64,000 nt of DNA from Curtobacterium sp. 9128 (GCF_900086645.1 NZ_LT576451.1:3596001-3660000), one strand, 5' to 3'; positions 35,287 to 44,393 are shown, counted from the stretch's first letter. Program-made: numbers and translations. The notes: generated by a model not told the origin, from the sequence alone.

Positions 35287-35315
35287 GTGGGGAGCCCGCA
35301 GTGCGAGCTCCCCAC
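35287..35315. terminator. Terminator hairpin of paralog A
   Basis: GTGGGGAGC pairs with GCTCCCCAC around an 11-base loop, 6 bp after the stop of the gene. An identical copy lies after paralog B at 39967-39995, exactly 4680 bp away, as part of the duplicated block. Confidence 0.75.
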
Positions 35316-35321
35316 CTGAGG

Positions 35322-38300
35322 TCAGGCCTTGTCGGTGGCCTTGCGGCGCTTGGCGATGAAGAGCACCGCCCCGCCGAGCAGGACCAGCAGACCCGCCAGC
35401 GGCGCCACGACCGGGAGGACGTCCGAGCCCGTGAACGCGAGCTCGCCCTTCTGCCCGGCCGCGTTCCCCGCAGCCGCGCCCGACGCGTTCGAGGACGCAT
35501 CCGTCGTCGCAGCCGACGACGCAGCAGCGCTCGCGTTGCCGTTCTTCGCAGCCGACGCCTGCGCGCGCGTCGAGGACGAGTTGTCCGCGTTCGCCGCAGC
35601 CTTCGCCGCGACACTCGCCGCCGCGTTCTTGTCCGCCGCGACGTTCTGCGTCGCGTTCGCCGAAGCAGTCGTGACCATGTTGCCCGCGGTCTTCGCCGCA
35701 GCCTTCGCCGTCACGTCCGTCGCAGCCGACGCCTGCGAGGTGGCGTCGTTGTTCGCCGCCGCCACCGCAGCCGCCTTCGCAGCCGGGTTGTTGTTCCCGT
35801 CCGCATCCACCGACGCACCCGCCGACGCCGAGGCGTTCGTGTTCGGGTTCGGGTTCGCGTTCGCGCCCGAGTTCGGGTTCCCGTTCGCCCCCGGGTTCGA
35901 CGACGCCGACGAGTTCGGCGTCCCGTTCACGTTGACGTTCGCGGCAGCATCCTGCGACGCGTTCTTCGACGCGTCCGCGATCGCTGCGGACTTCGACGAT
36001 GCCTGCGTCTTGGACGACGCCTCAACCGAGGCCCCACCATTGGTGTTGGAGGAGTTGTCCGCCTCAGCAGCAGCCTTCGCCGCGACCTTCGACGACGCAT
36101 TCGTCTTCGTCTTGGCATCCTTGGACGCATCCGCCGACGCCGTCGTCTTCTGGTTACCCGCAACCTCCGACGCCGCCTTCGCGGAGATGTCCGCAGCAGC
36201 AGACGCCGCCGACGTGCCGTCGTTGTTCGCAGCCGCCTCCGACGCCGCCTTCGCAGCCGGGTTGTTGTCACCATCAGCAGCCGCCGACGCCGACACCGAC
36301 GCACCCGCGTTCACATTCGCACCCGGATCACCGGTCACGTCACCAGCGGCGTCCTGGGACGCGTTCTTCGACGCGTCCGCGATCGCTGCGGACTTCGACG
36401 ACGCCTGCGTCTTGGACGACGCCTCAACGGAAGCCCCACCATTGGTGTTGGAGGAGTTGTCCGCCTCAGCAGCAGCCTTCGCCGCAACCTTCGACGACGC
36501 ATTCGGCGTGGAGTCCGCGTTCTTGGACGCATCCGCCGACGCAGTCGTCTTCTGGTTACCAGCGATCTGCGCAGCAGCCTTCGCGGAGATGTCCGCAGCA
36601 GCCGACGCCGCCGACGTGCCATCGTTGTTCGCAGCCGCCTCCGACGCCGCCTTCGCAGCCGGGTTGTTGTCACCATCAGCAGCCGCCGACGCCGACACCG
36701 ACGCACCCGCGTTCACATTCGCACCCGGATCACCATTCACGTCACCCTCAGGCGTCCCGTCAACATTGCCTGCGGGGATGCCCTGCGGGTCACCCACCGG
36801 CGTGCCCTGCGGCGTCCCGACCGGGTCACCAACCGGGTCACCAACCGGCGTGCCGACCGGGTCACCAACAGGGTCACCAACAGGGGTGCCCTGCGGGGTG
36901 CCAACCGGCGTGCCGACCGGGTCACCAACCGGGTCACCAACCGGGTCACCAACCGGGTCACCAACCGGCGTCCCGACCGGGTCACCAACCGGCGTCCCGA
37001 CCGGGTCACCAACAGGGTCACCAACCGGGGTGCCCTGCGGAGTGCCAACCGGCGTCCCAACCGGGTCACCAACCGGCGTCCCAACCGGGTCACCAACCGG
37101 CGTCCCGACCGGGTCACCAACCGGCGTCCCGACCGGGTCACCAACCGGCGTCCCGACCGGGTCACCAACCGGGTCACCAACCGGGTCACCAACCGGGTCA
37201 CCAACCGGGGTGCCCTGCGGGGTGCCAACCGGTGTCCCAACCGGGTCACCAACCGGCGTCCCGACCGGGTCACCGACCGGGTCACCGACCGGGGTGCCCT
37301 GCGGGTCACCCACCGGCGTCCCCACCGGGTCACCAACCGGCGTGCCCTGCGGGTCACCAACCGGCGTCCCCACCGGGTCACCAACCGGGTCGCCCACCGG
37401 CGTCCCGACCGGGTCACCAACAGGGTCACCAACCGGCGTGCCCTGCGGGGTGCCAACCGGCGTCCCCACCGGGTCACCAACAGGGTCACCAACCGGCGTG
37501 CCCTGCGGAGTGCCAACCGGCGTCCCCACCGGGTCACCCACGGGGTCACCAACCGGCGTCCCAACCGGGTCACCTACCGGGTCACCAACCGGGGTGCCCT
37601 GCGGAGTGCCAACCGGCGTCCCCACCGGGTCACCCACGGGGTCACCAACCGGCGTCCCAACCGGGTCACCTACCGGGTCACCAACCGGGGTGCCCTGCGG
37701 GGTGCCCACCGGCGTCCCAACCGGGTCACCCACAGGGTCACCAACCGGCGTGCCCTGCGGGTCACCAACCGGGTCGCCAACAGGGGTGCCCTGCGGGTCA
37801 CCAACCGGGTCACCAACCGGCGACCCCACCGGGTCACCAACCGGGTCACCAACCGGCGTCCCCTGCGGGTCACCAACCGGCGTCCCAACCGGGTCACCCA
37901 CCGGGTCACCAACCGGGGTGCCCTGCGGGTCACCAACCGGGTCACCAACCGGCGTGCCCTGCGGGGTGCCAACCGGAGTGTTGCCCTCGGGCGTACCGTC
38001 CTCGTTCCCGTCCACATCCGCAGCCGCTTCCTGCGAAGCATTCGACGAGGACGACGCGATCGCGGCGCCCTGCGACGCCGTCGACGGATTCGCCGTACCG
38101 ACAACCGAACCCACAGCATTGGCCTTCGTAGAGTTGTCCGCCTTCGCCGCAGCCTGCGCCGCAGCCTTCGACGAGCTCCCCGGGTCCGTGTCCGCGTTCT
38201 GCGTCACATTCGACGACGCCGCCGTCAGCTGGTTCCCCGCGATCTGCGCAGCAGCCTTCGCCGAGATGTCCGCAGCCGCCGACGCAGCCGACGTCCCATC

Positions 38301-39437
38301 ATCATTCGCAGCCGCCTGCGCCGCAGCAACCGCCGCAGGGTTGTTGTTCCCATCCGCATCCGCCGACGCCGACGCCGACGCCGACGCATTCCGGTTCCCG
38401 TTCGCCTCCGCCGACGCATTCGTCGACGACGTCCCGATCGCAGCACCCTTCGACGCCGAGTTCGGCGACGCATTCGCCGCAACCGAACCAGCCGCATTCG
38501 TCCGCGACGAATTATCGTTGTTCGCCGCACCCTGCGCAGCAACCGAACCAGCAGCGTTCGGATTCGCACCAACGTTCTGCGCAGCATCCGCCGCCGCCGC
38601 AACAGTCTGGTTACCCGCGATCCGAGCAGCACCCTTCGCGGTGATGTCCGACGCCGCATCAGCAACAGACGTCGCATCATCATTCGCCGCCGCCTGCGCC
38701 GCCGCAACCGCAGCCGGATTGTTGTTCCCATCCGCACGCGCCGACGCAGCAGCCGACGCCGACGCATTCGCATTACTCACCGGAGCAGGGGGAACGAAAC
38801 CGCCGCCTCCTGAGCTATTGACGAGATACACCCCGTATTCAGTCTGGCCCTTCGCCCCGAGGTCCATGTAGACGGGCGTTCTGGCCGGCGTTGAACCAAC
38901 CGCTCCAGTAACGCCGACACCGAGGATCTTCCCGTCAGCTTGGTGCGTAAATGTCTGAGTGGTGTTGGGCTGCGGCAGTGCCGCACCACACGGGTAATGT
39001 TGGTTGTAGCGAAGCGCGGCCGATCCGCTGAACAGGATCGCCGGTGTGTAGCACTGCTTCGTGACATTGTCCATGATCACACCAGTTTCACCCGGGCCGG
39101 GGAACGTGAACGTGTGCAGGTCGGCAGCGCGAGCAGCTTCGAGGGTTGGGAAGTACAGGCCCTTCACCATGTTGTTGGCGCCACCCTCAGAGAGAACAAA
39201 GTTCTTCATCCGGTAGTACCCCGGCAGTTGCTCCGCTTTCCAGATCAGCGGCCCCGACATGGTGCTTGCTTGCACCGATGAACCCGGCTGGGCTTTCGCG
39301 GCAGACATCCGATCGGCATTGTCACCCTCGGCACTTGCGGACGAGATGACGCCGAACGCGGCACCGGATGCCGCGAGCGCACCGATCGTCGACGCTGCGA
39401 CGATCTTGCGTGTGGCAGAGCGCTTGTGCTTGCTCAT
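35322..39437 (-). CDS. Repeat-rich LAFTG-anchored surface protein, paralog A
   Basis: 1371 aa. Signal peptide ~1-36 (K-H-K-R-S-A-T-R-K, hydrophobic, S-A-S-A). Head domain ~45-210 has a Cys pair (K-Q-C-Y and Y-P-C-G). Residues ~220-480 are Ala/Asn/Ser/Gly-rich pseudo-repeats (N-N-N-P-A-A-V-A-A-A-Q-A-A-A). Residues ~483-890 are about 100 tetrapeptides of P-(V/Q)-G-(D/T). Then two 134-aa Ala/Asn/Ser repeats and a related final segment. L-A-F-T-G is at 1333-1337, then one helix and A-K-R-R-K. The layout reads as head, extended stalk, wall anchor. No known family recognised. Stalk and anchor are nearly identical to paralog B; the head differs. Confidence 0.85.
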   Translation of the reverse strand: MSKHKRSATRKIVAASTIGALAASGAAFGVISSASAEGDNADRMSAAKAQPGSSVQASTMSGPLIWKAEQLPGYYRMKNFVLSEGGANNMVKGLYFPTLEAARAADLHTFTFPGPGETGVIMDNVTKQCYTPAILFSGSAALRYNQHYPCGAALPQPNTTQTFTHQADGKILGVGVTGAVGSTPARTPVYMDLGAKGQTEYGVYLVNSSGGGGFVPPAPVSNANASASAAASARADGNNNPAAVAAAQAAANDDATSVADAASDITAKGAARIAGNQTVAAAADAAQNVGANPNAAGSVAAQGAANNDNSSRTNAAGSVAANASPNSASKGAAIGTSSTNASAEANGNRNASASASASADADGNNNPAAVAAAQAAANDDGTSAASAAADISAKAAAQIAGNQLTAASSNVTQNADTDPGSSSKAAAQAAAKADNSTKANAVGSVVGTANPSTASQGAAIASSSSNASQEAAADVDGNEDGTPEGNTPVGTPQGTPVGDPVGDPQGTPVGDPVGDPVGTPVGDPQGTPVGDPVGDPVGSPVGDPVGDPQGTPVGDPVGDPQGTPVGDPVGDPVGTPVGTPQGTPVGDPVGDPVGTPVGDPVGDPVGTPVGTPQGTPVGDPVGDPVGTPVGDPVGDPVGTPVGTPQGTPVGDPVGDPVGTPVGTPQGTPVGDPVGDPVGTPVGDPVGDPVGTPVGDPQGTPVGDPVGTPVGDPQGTPVGDPVGDPVGTPVGDPVGTPVGTPQGTPVGDPVGDPVGDPVGDPVGTPVGDPVGTPVGDPVGTPVGDPVGTPVGDPVGTPVGTPQGTPVGDPVGDPVGTPVGDPVGTPVGDPVGDPVGDPVGDPVGTPVGTPQGTPVGDPVGDPVGTPVGDPVGDPVGTPQGTPVGDPQGIPAGNVDGTPEGDVNGDPGANVNAGASVSASAAADGDNNPAAKAASEAAANNDGTSAASAAADISAKAAAQIAGNQKTTASADASKNADSTPNASSKVAAKAAAEADNSSNTNGGASVEASSKTQASSKSAAIADASKNASQDAAGDVTGDPGANVNAGASVSASAAADGDNNPAAKAASEAAANNDGTSAASAAADISAKAASEVAGNQKTTASADASKDAKTKTNASSKVAAKAAAEADNSSNTNGGASVEASSKTQASSKSAAIADASKNASQDAAANVNVNGTPNSSASSNPGANGNPNSGANANPNPNTNASASAGASVDADGNNNPAAKAAAVAAANNDATSQASAATDVTAKAAAKTAGNMVTTASANATQNVAADKNAAASVAAKAAANADNSSSTRAQASAAKNGNASAAASSAATTDASSNASGAAAGNAAGQKGELAFTGSDVLPVVAPLAGLLVLLGGAVLFIAKRRKATDKA
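35938..36741. repeat. Two tandem copies of a 402-bp repeat in paralog A
   Basis: Period 402 bp (134 codons): the sequence gcgttcttcgacgcgtcc begins at 35959 and again at 36361. The copies are nearly identical over long stretches. Each encodes an Ala/Asn/Ser-rich unit beginning N-A-G-A-S-V-S-A-S-A-A-A-D-G-D-N-N-P-A-A-K. Unit boundaries are approximate. Confidence 0.85.
36782..37980. repeat. 12-bp minisatellite encoding P-V-G-(D/T) tetrapeptides, paralog A
   Basis: About 100 tandem 12-mers, mainly GGGTCACCAACC, GGCGTCCCGACC and GTGCCCTGCGGG variants on the plus strand. On the coding strand they spell P-V-G-D, P-V-G-T and P-Q-G-T units, so Pro and Gly recur every four residues. Silent variation between units shows selection for the protein pattern. 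Copy number can change in-frame, so stalk length could vary between strains. Confidence 0.92.
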
Positions 39438-39590
39438 GTGATTGATTTCTTTCTGTAGCGGAGCACCATCGCTGGTCGGCTCCTGGTTGATCCCTGCACA
39501 CGCTCATCACGCGCAGGGGTCCCCGGCCGGCGCACATGGGGGATGCTCCGGTCGAGCCCGGCCCGGGCGATGGCACCCGGGCCGGAAGCT
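39438..39590 (-). promoter_or_regulatory. Leader/upstream block of paralog A, duplicated from paralog B
   Basis: This block matches 44274-44427 closely (for example the identical run around GGGGTCCCCGGCCGGCGCAC) and contains a copy of the CCGGCCCGGG/CCCGGGCCGG hairpin at 39558-39585. The B copy of that hairpin is the terminator of the adjacent CrtI-like gene, so this one came along with the duplication. The promoter for paralog A should lie here; a ~25-bp inner stretch differs between copies. No classical -10/-35 pair stands out. Confidence 0.6.
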
Positions 39591-39681
39591 GTTCGTCCGA
39601 AGGAGAGGACCTCGGAAGGAAAATGCGAGTGTCAGCGACCCCCCAGCTGGTGTGGTCCGGAGTCGCTGGGGTGGTGGCTGA

Positions 39682-39851
39682 TCAGGCCTGGGTGCGGTCC
39701 GTCTCGCGGCCATGGCGGCGTGCTGCGAGGAGCAGCACGCCGCCCAGCAGCAGGACCACGATCGCGACGGGGACACCGATCATCGACCGAGCGCGCCGCA
39801 CGTCAGGAGGATTCCCTTGCGCCGCGCGCAAGGGGGTGCCGTGTGTTTCAT
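39682..39851 (-). pseudogene. Relic of a second copy of the 1482-aa surface gene
   Basis: Reading leftward from 39851, codons M-K-H-T-A-P-P-C-A-R-R-K-G-I-L-L match the start of the large gene (M-K-H-K-A-P-P-G-A-R-R-K-G-I-L-L), then hit a TGA. Overlapping in another frame is M-I-G-V-P-V-A-I-V-V-L-L-L-G, ending T-Q-A-stop, matching that gene's C-terminal membrane helix and tail. The ~1,425 codons between are gone. The 25 bp before the start (GTCGTCACTTTCGGAGTGTG...) also match. A hairpin (39633-39668) follows it. It is a deletion remnant and cannot make the protein. Confidence 0.88.
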
Positions 39852-39966
39852 GTCGTCACTTTCGGAGTGTGATGCAGCAGTGAGGAACGAGCGCGAGCCG
39901 GGAGGCTCGGGTTGCGGTGGTGGGGGCCGCTTTGGTGCGCAGCGGCCCCCACCAGGACACGCGGCA

Positions 39967-39995
39967 GTGGGGAGCCCGCAGTGCGAGCTCCCCAC
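39967..39995. terminator. Terminator hairpin of paralog B
   Basis: Same 9-bp stem GTGGGGAGC/GCTCCCCAC as at 35287-35315, 6 bp after the stop of paralog B. Confidence 0.75.
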
Positions 39996-40001
39996 CTGAG
40001 G

Positions 40002-43000
40002 TCAGGCCTTGTCGGTGGCCTTGCGGCGCTTGGCGATGAAGAGCACCGCCCCGCCGAGCAGGACCAGCAGACCCGCCAGCGGCGCCACGACCGGGAGGAC
40101 GTCCGAGCCCGTGAACGCGAGCTCGCCCTTCTGCCCGGCCGCGTTCCCCGCAGCCGCGCCCGACGCGTTCGAGGACGCATCCGTCGTCGCAGCCGACGAC
40201 GCAGCAGCGCTCGCGTTGCCGTTCTTCGCAGCCGACGCCTGCGCGCGCGTCGAGGACGAGTTGTCCGCGTTCGCCGCAGCCTTCGCCGCGACACTCGCCG
40301 CCGCGTTCTTGTCCGCAGCGACGTCCTTGGTCGCGTTCGCCGACGCGGTCGTGACCATGTTGCCCGCGGTCTTCGCCGCAGCCTTCGCCGTCACGTCCGT
40401 CGCAGCCGACGCCTGCGAGGTGGCGTCGTTGTTCGCCGCCGCCACCGCAGCCGCCTTCGCAGCCGGGTTGTTGTTCCCGTCCGCATCCACCGACGCACCC
40501 GCCGACGCCGAGGCGTTCGTGTTCGGGTTCGGGTTCGCGTTCGCGCCCGAGTTCGGGTTCCCGTTCGCCCCCGGGTTCGACGACGCCGACGAGTTCGGCG
40601 TCCCGTTCACGTTGACGTTCGCGGCAGCATCCTGCGACGCGTTCTTCGACGCGTCCGCGATCGCTGCGGACTTCGACGATGCCTGCGTCTTGGACGACGC
40701 CTCAACCGAGGCCCCACCATTGGTGTTGGAGGAGTTGTCCGCCTCAGCAGCAGCCTTCGCCGCGACCTTCGACGACGCATTCGTCTTCGTCTTGGCATCC
40801 TTGGACGCATCCGCCGACGCCGTCGTCTTCTGGTTACCCGCAACCTCCGACGCCGCCTTCGCGGAGATGTCCGCAGCAGCAGACGCCGCCGACGTGCCGT
40901 CGTTGTTCGCAGCCGCCTCCGACGCCGCCTTCGCAGCCGGGTTGTTGTCACCATCAGCAGCCGCCGACGCCGACACCGACGCACCCGCGTTCACATTCGC
41001 ACCCGGATCACCGGTCACGTCACCAGCGGCGTCCTGGGACGCGTTCTTCGACGCGTCCGCGATCGCTGCGGACTTCGACGACGCCTGCGTCTTGGACGAC
41101 GCCTCAACGGAAGCCCCACCATTGGTGTTGGAGGAGTTGTCCGCCTCAGCAGCAGCCTTCGCCGCAACCTTCGACGACGCATTCGGCGTGGAGTCCGCGT
41201 TCTTGGACGCATCCGCCGACGCAGTCGTCTTCTGGTTACCAGCGATCTGCGCAGCAGCCTTCGCGGAGATGTCCGCAGCAGCCGACGCCGCCGACGTGCC
41301 ATCGTTGTTCGCAGCCGCCTCCGACGCCGCCTTCGCAGCCGGGTTGTTGTCACCATCAGCAGCCGCCGACGCCGACACCGACGCACCCGCATTCACGTTC
41401 GCACCCGGATCACCATTCACGTCAGCAGCAGCATCCTGCGACGCGTTCTTCGACGCGTCCGCGATCGCTGCGGACTTCGACGACGCCTGCGTCTTGGACG
41501 ACGCCTCAACGGAAGCCCCACCATTGGTGTTGGAGGAGTTGTCCGCCTCAGCAGCAGCCTTCGCCGCAACCTTCGACGACGCATTCGGCGTGGAGTCCGC
41601 GTTCTTGGACGCATCCGCCGACGCAGTCGTCTTCTGGTTACCAGCGATCTGCGCAGCAGCCTTCGCGGAGATGTCCGCAGCAGCCGACGCCGCCGACGTG
41701 CCATCGTTGTTCGCAGCCGCCTCCGACGCCGCCTTCGCAGCCGGGTTGTTGTCACCATCAGCAGCCGCCGACGCCGACACCGACGCACCCGCGTTCACAT
41801 TCGCACCCGGATCACCATTCACGTCACCCTCAGGCGTCCCGTCAACATTGCCTGCGGGGATGCCCTGCGGGTCACCCACCGGCGTGCCCTGCGGCGTCCC
41901 GACCGGGTCACCAACAGGGTCACCAACCGGCGTGCCGACCGGGTCACCAACAGGGTCACCAACAGGGGTGCCCTGCGGGGTGCCAACCGGCGTGCCGACC
42001 GGGTCACCAACCGGGTCACCAACCGGGTCACCAACCGGGTCACCAACCGGCGTCCCGACCGGGTCACCAACCGGCGTCCCGACCGGGTCACCAACAGGGT
42101 CACCAACCGGGGTGCCCTGCGGAGTGCCAACCGGCGTCCCGACCGGGTCACCAACCGGCGTGCCCTGCGGGTCACCAACCGGGGTGCCCTGCGGGTCACC
42201 AACCGGCGACCCGACCGGGTCACCAACAGGGTCACCCACCGGCGTGCCCTGCGGGTCACCAACCGGGGTGCCCTGCGGGTCACCAACCGGCGACCCGACC
42301 GGGTCACCAACAGGGTCACCCACCGGCGTGCCCTGCGGGTCACCAACCGGGGTGCCCTGCGGGGTGCCCACCGGCGTCCCGACCGGGTCACCCACGGGGT
42401 CACCAACCGGCGTGCCGACCGGGTCACCAACCGGGTCACCAACCGGCGTCCCCTGCGGGGTGCCAACCGGCGTCCCGACCGGGTCACCCACCGGGTCACC
42501 AACCGGCGTCCCCTGCGGGGTGCCAACCGGCGTCCCGACCGGGTCACCCACCGGATCACCAACCGGCGTCCCCTGCGGGGTGCCAACCGGCGTCCCGACC
42601 GGGTCACCCACCGGGTCACCAACCGGCGTGCCCTGCGGGTCACCAACCGGCGTCCCGACCGGGTCACCAACCGGGTCACCAACCGGCGTCCCCTGCGGGG
42701 TGCCAACCGGCGACCCCACCGGGTCACCAACCGGGTCACCAACCGGCGTCCCCTGCGGGTCACCAACCGGCGTCCCGACCGGGTCACCAACCGGGTCACC
42801 AACCGGCGTGCCCTGCGGGGTGCCAACCGGAGTGTTGCCCTCGGGCGTACCGTCCTCGTTCCCGTCCACATCCGCAGCCGCTTCCTGCGAAGCATTCGAC
42901 GAGGACGACGCGATCGCGGCGCCCTGCGACGCCGTCGACGGATTCGCCGTACCGACAACCGAACCCACAGCATTGGCCTTCGTAGAGTTGTCCGCCTTCG

Positions 43001-44273
43001 CCGCAGCCTGCGCCGCAGCCTTCGACGAGCTCCCCGGGTCCGTGTCCGCGTTCTGCGTCACATTCGACGACGCCGCCGTCAGCTGGTTCCCCGCGATCTG
43101 CGCAGCAGCCTTCGCCGAGATGTCCGCAGCCGCCGACGCAGCCGACGTCCCATCATCATTCGCAGCCGCCTGCGCCGCAGCAACCGCCGCAGGGTTGTTG
43201 TTCCCATCCGCATCCGCCGACGCCGACGCCGACGCATTCCGGTTCCCGTTCGCCTCCGCCGACGCATTCGTCGACGACGTCCCGATCGCAGCACCCTTCG
43301 ACGCCGAGTTCGGCGACGCATTCGCCGCAACCGAACCAGCCGCATTCGTCCGCGACGAATTATCGTTGTTCGCCGCACCCTGCGCAGCAACCGAACCAGC
43401 AGCGTTCGGATTCGCACCAACGTTCTGCGCAGCATCCGCCGCCGCCGCAACAGTCTGGTTACCCGCGATCCGAGCAGCACCCTTCGCGGTGATGTCCGAC
43501 GCCGCATCAGCAACAGACGTCGCATCATCATTCGCCGCCGCCTGCGCCGCCGCAACCGCAGCCGGATTGTTGTTCCCATCCGCACGCGCCGACGCAGCAG
43601 CCGACGCCGACGCATTCGCATTCGACGGCGCGGGCGGCGGAACGACGGGCGTCGGCGCATTCGTCTCCAAGCCCGAGACGCTGAAGGCGTTCTGGCGATT
43701 GAAAAGTCCGAAGATCAGATGACCCAGCCACTCCCGGCCGTTGATCGTCTTGAAGATGACACCGGTTGTCTCGATGCCGTCGGTAGGATTGTTCACGAAC
43801 GTCATCGTGGCTCGCGCGCCTGGCGCACCGCCACAGGCCCGGAAGTCAGATGATGTCTGGTTGACCCATGCACCACCGGAGGACTGGTTGTAGTCGTTCT
43901 TGACCCACAGGCACTGGCCCGCCGCATTGGTGATCGGCCCAGACTCGCCCGAACTCGGGTAGGTGAACTGCGCGAGGTTCGCGGCGAATGCCTGGGCCGC
44001 GGTGTCGAAGACTTGACCAGCAGCGGCATTGTTTCCGACGCCCGCTTGCGATCCGGTCCATCGCACGAACTTGCCGCCGGACGTCGGGAAGACGAGCGGA
44101 CCGGTGATCGAGTTGACAGATGCACGCGATTCAGACTGTGTGGACTTTACCTTCAAGGCGTCATCTGCTTGCGCCGATGAAAGAACGCCGAACGCGGCAC
44201 CGGATGCCGCGAGCGCACCGATCGTCGACGCTGCGACGATCTTGCGTGTGGCAGAGCGCTTGTGCTTGCTCAT
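40002..44273 (-). CDS. Repeat-rich LAFTG-anchored surface protein, paralog B
   Basis: 1423 aa. Same plan as paralog A: near-identical signal peptide (M-S-K-H-K-R-S-A-T-R-K), head ~45-215, Ala/Asn/Ser-rich section to ~478, P-(V/Q)-G-(D/T) stalk ~479-809 (about 81 units), three 134-aa repeats (A has two), and L-A-F-T-G at 1385-1389 with helix and A-K-R-R-K. The head shares only a skeleton with A: S-x-T-G-P-L-V, F-T-Y-P-S-S-G-E-S-G, and a Cys pair (G-Q-C-L-W, R-A-C-G). The G-P-I-x-N-x-x-G-Q-C-L-W segment faintly recalls ricin-B-type lectins; this is only a hint. Start 44273 is chosen by match to A and AGGAAG upstream. Confidence 0.85.
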   Translation of the reverse strand: MSKHKRSATRKIVAASTIGALAASGAAFGVLSSAQADDALKVKSTQSESRASVNSITGPLVFPTSGGKFVRWTGSQAGVGNNAAAGQVFDTAAQAFAANLAQFTYPSSGESGPITNAAGQCLWVKNDYNQSSGGAWVNQTSSDFRACGGAPGARATMTFVNNPTDGIETTGVIFKTINGREWLGHLIFGLFNRQNAFSVSGLETNAPTPVVPPPAPSNANASASAAASARADGNNNPAAVAAAQAAANDDATSVADAASDITAKGAARIAGNQTVAAAADAAQNVGANPNAAGSVAAQGAANNDNSSRTNAAGSVAANASPNSASKGAAIGTSSTNASAEANGNRNASASASADADGNNNPAAVAAAQAAANDDGTSAASAAADISAKAAAQIAGNQLTAASSNVTQNADTDPGSSSKAAAQAAAKADNSTKANAVGSVVGTANPSTASQGAAIASSSSNASQEAAADVDGNEDGTPEGNTPVGTPQGTPVGDPVGDPVGTPVGDPQGTPVGDPVGDPVGSPVGTPQGTPVGDPVGDPVGTPVGDPQGTPVGDPVGDPVGTPVGTPQGTPVGDPVGDPVGTPVGTPQGTPVGDPVGDPVGTPVGTPQGTPVGDPVGDPVGTPVGDPVGDPVGTPVGTPQGTPVGDPQGTPVGDPVGDPVGSPVGDPQGTPVGDPQGTPVGDPVGDPVGSPVGDPQGTPVGDPQGTPVGDPVGTPVGTPQGTPVGDPVGDPVGTPVGDPVGTPVGDPVGDPVGDPVGDPVGTPVGTPQGTPVGDPVGDPVGTPVGDPVGDPVGTPQGTPVGDPQGIPAGNVDGTPEGDVNGDPGANVNAGASVSASAAADGDNNPAAKAASEAAANNDGTSAASAAADISAKAAAQIAGNQKTTASADASKNADSTPNASSKVAAKAAAEADNSSNTNGGASVEASSKTQASSKSAAIADASKNASQDAAADVNGDPGANVNAGASVSASAAADGDNNPAAKAASEAAANNDGTSAASAAADISAKAAAQIAGNQKTTASADASKNADSTPNASSKVAAKAAAEADNSSNTNGGASVEASSKTQASSKSAAIADASKNASQDAAGDVTGDPGANVNAGASVSASAAADGDNNPAAKAASEAAANNDGTSAASAAADISAKAASEVAGNQKTTASADASKDAKTKTNASSKVAAKAAAEADNSSNTNGGASVEASSKTQASSKSAAIADASKNASQDAAANVNVNGTPNSSASSNPGANGNPNSGANANPNPNTNASASAGASVDADGNNNPAAKAAAVAAANNDATSQASAATDVTAKAAAKTAGNMVTTASANATKDVAADKNAAASVAAKAAANADNSSSTRAQASAAKNGNASAAASSAATTDASSNASGAAAGNAAGQKGELAFTGSDVLPVVAPLAGLLVLLGGAVLFIAKRRKATDKA
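40618..41823. repeat. Three tandem copies of the 402-bp repeat in paralog B
   Basis: The marker gcgttcttcgacgcgtcc begins at 40639, 41041 and 41443, giving an exact 402-bp period and three units. Two of them are almost identical to each other and to the distal unit of paralog A, which implies recent amplification or gene conversion. Confidence 0.87.
41862..42835. repeat. 12-bp minisatellite encoding P-V-G-(D/T) tetrapeptides, paralog B
   Basis: About 81 tandem 12-mers of the same types as in paralog A, with a different order of V- and Q-bearing units and about 20 fewer copies. The flanks on both sides are nearly identical to A, so the minisatellite has changed length since duplication. Confidence 0.92.
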
Positions 44274-44393
44274 GTGATTGATTTCTTCCTGTCGTGGAGC
44301 GCCGTCATCGGCCATCTCCTGATTGATCCCCGCACACGCTCATCACGTACAGGGGTCCCCGGCCGGCGCACATGGGGGATGCTCCGGTCGAGC

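Noticed and set aside
35262..38871. Very long plus-strand open frames (over 1,100 codons, Arg/Arg- or Pro/Thr-rich) across paralog A
   Set aside because: They are antisense images of the repetitive gene. They lack a signal peptide, anchor or ribosome site, and their composition follows directly from the reverse complement of the 12-bp and 402-bp repeats.
36782..42835. Regular repeats that might suggest a CRISPR array
   Set aside because: The units are contiguous 12-mers with no unique spacers, no cas genes are near, and they encode a continuous tetrapeptide pattern.
39912..43853. Equally long plus-strand open frames across paralog B
   Set aside because: Same reason as for paralog A. Only the minus-strand frame has a signal peptide and LAFTG anchor.
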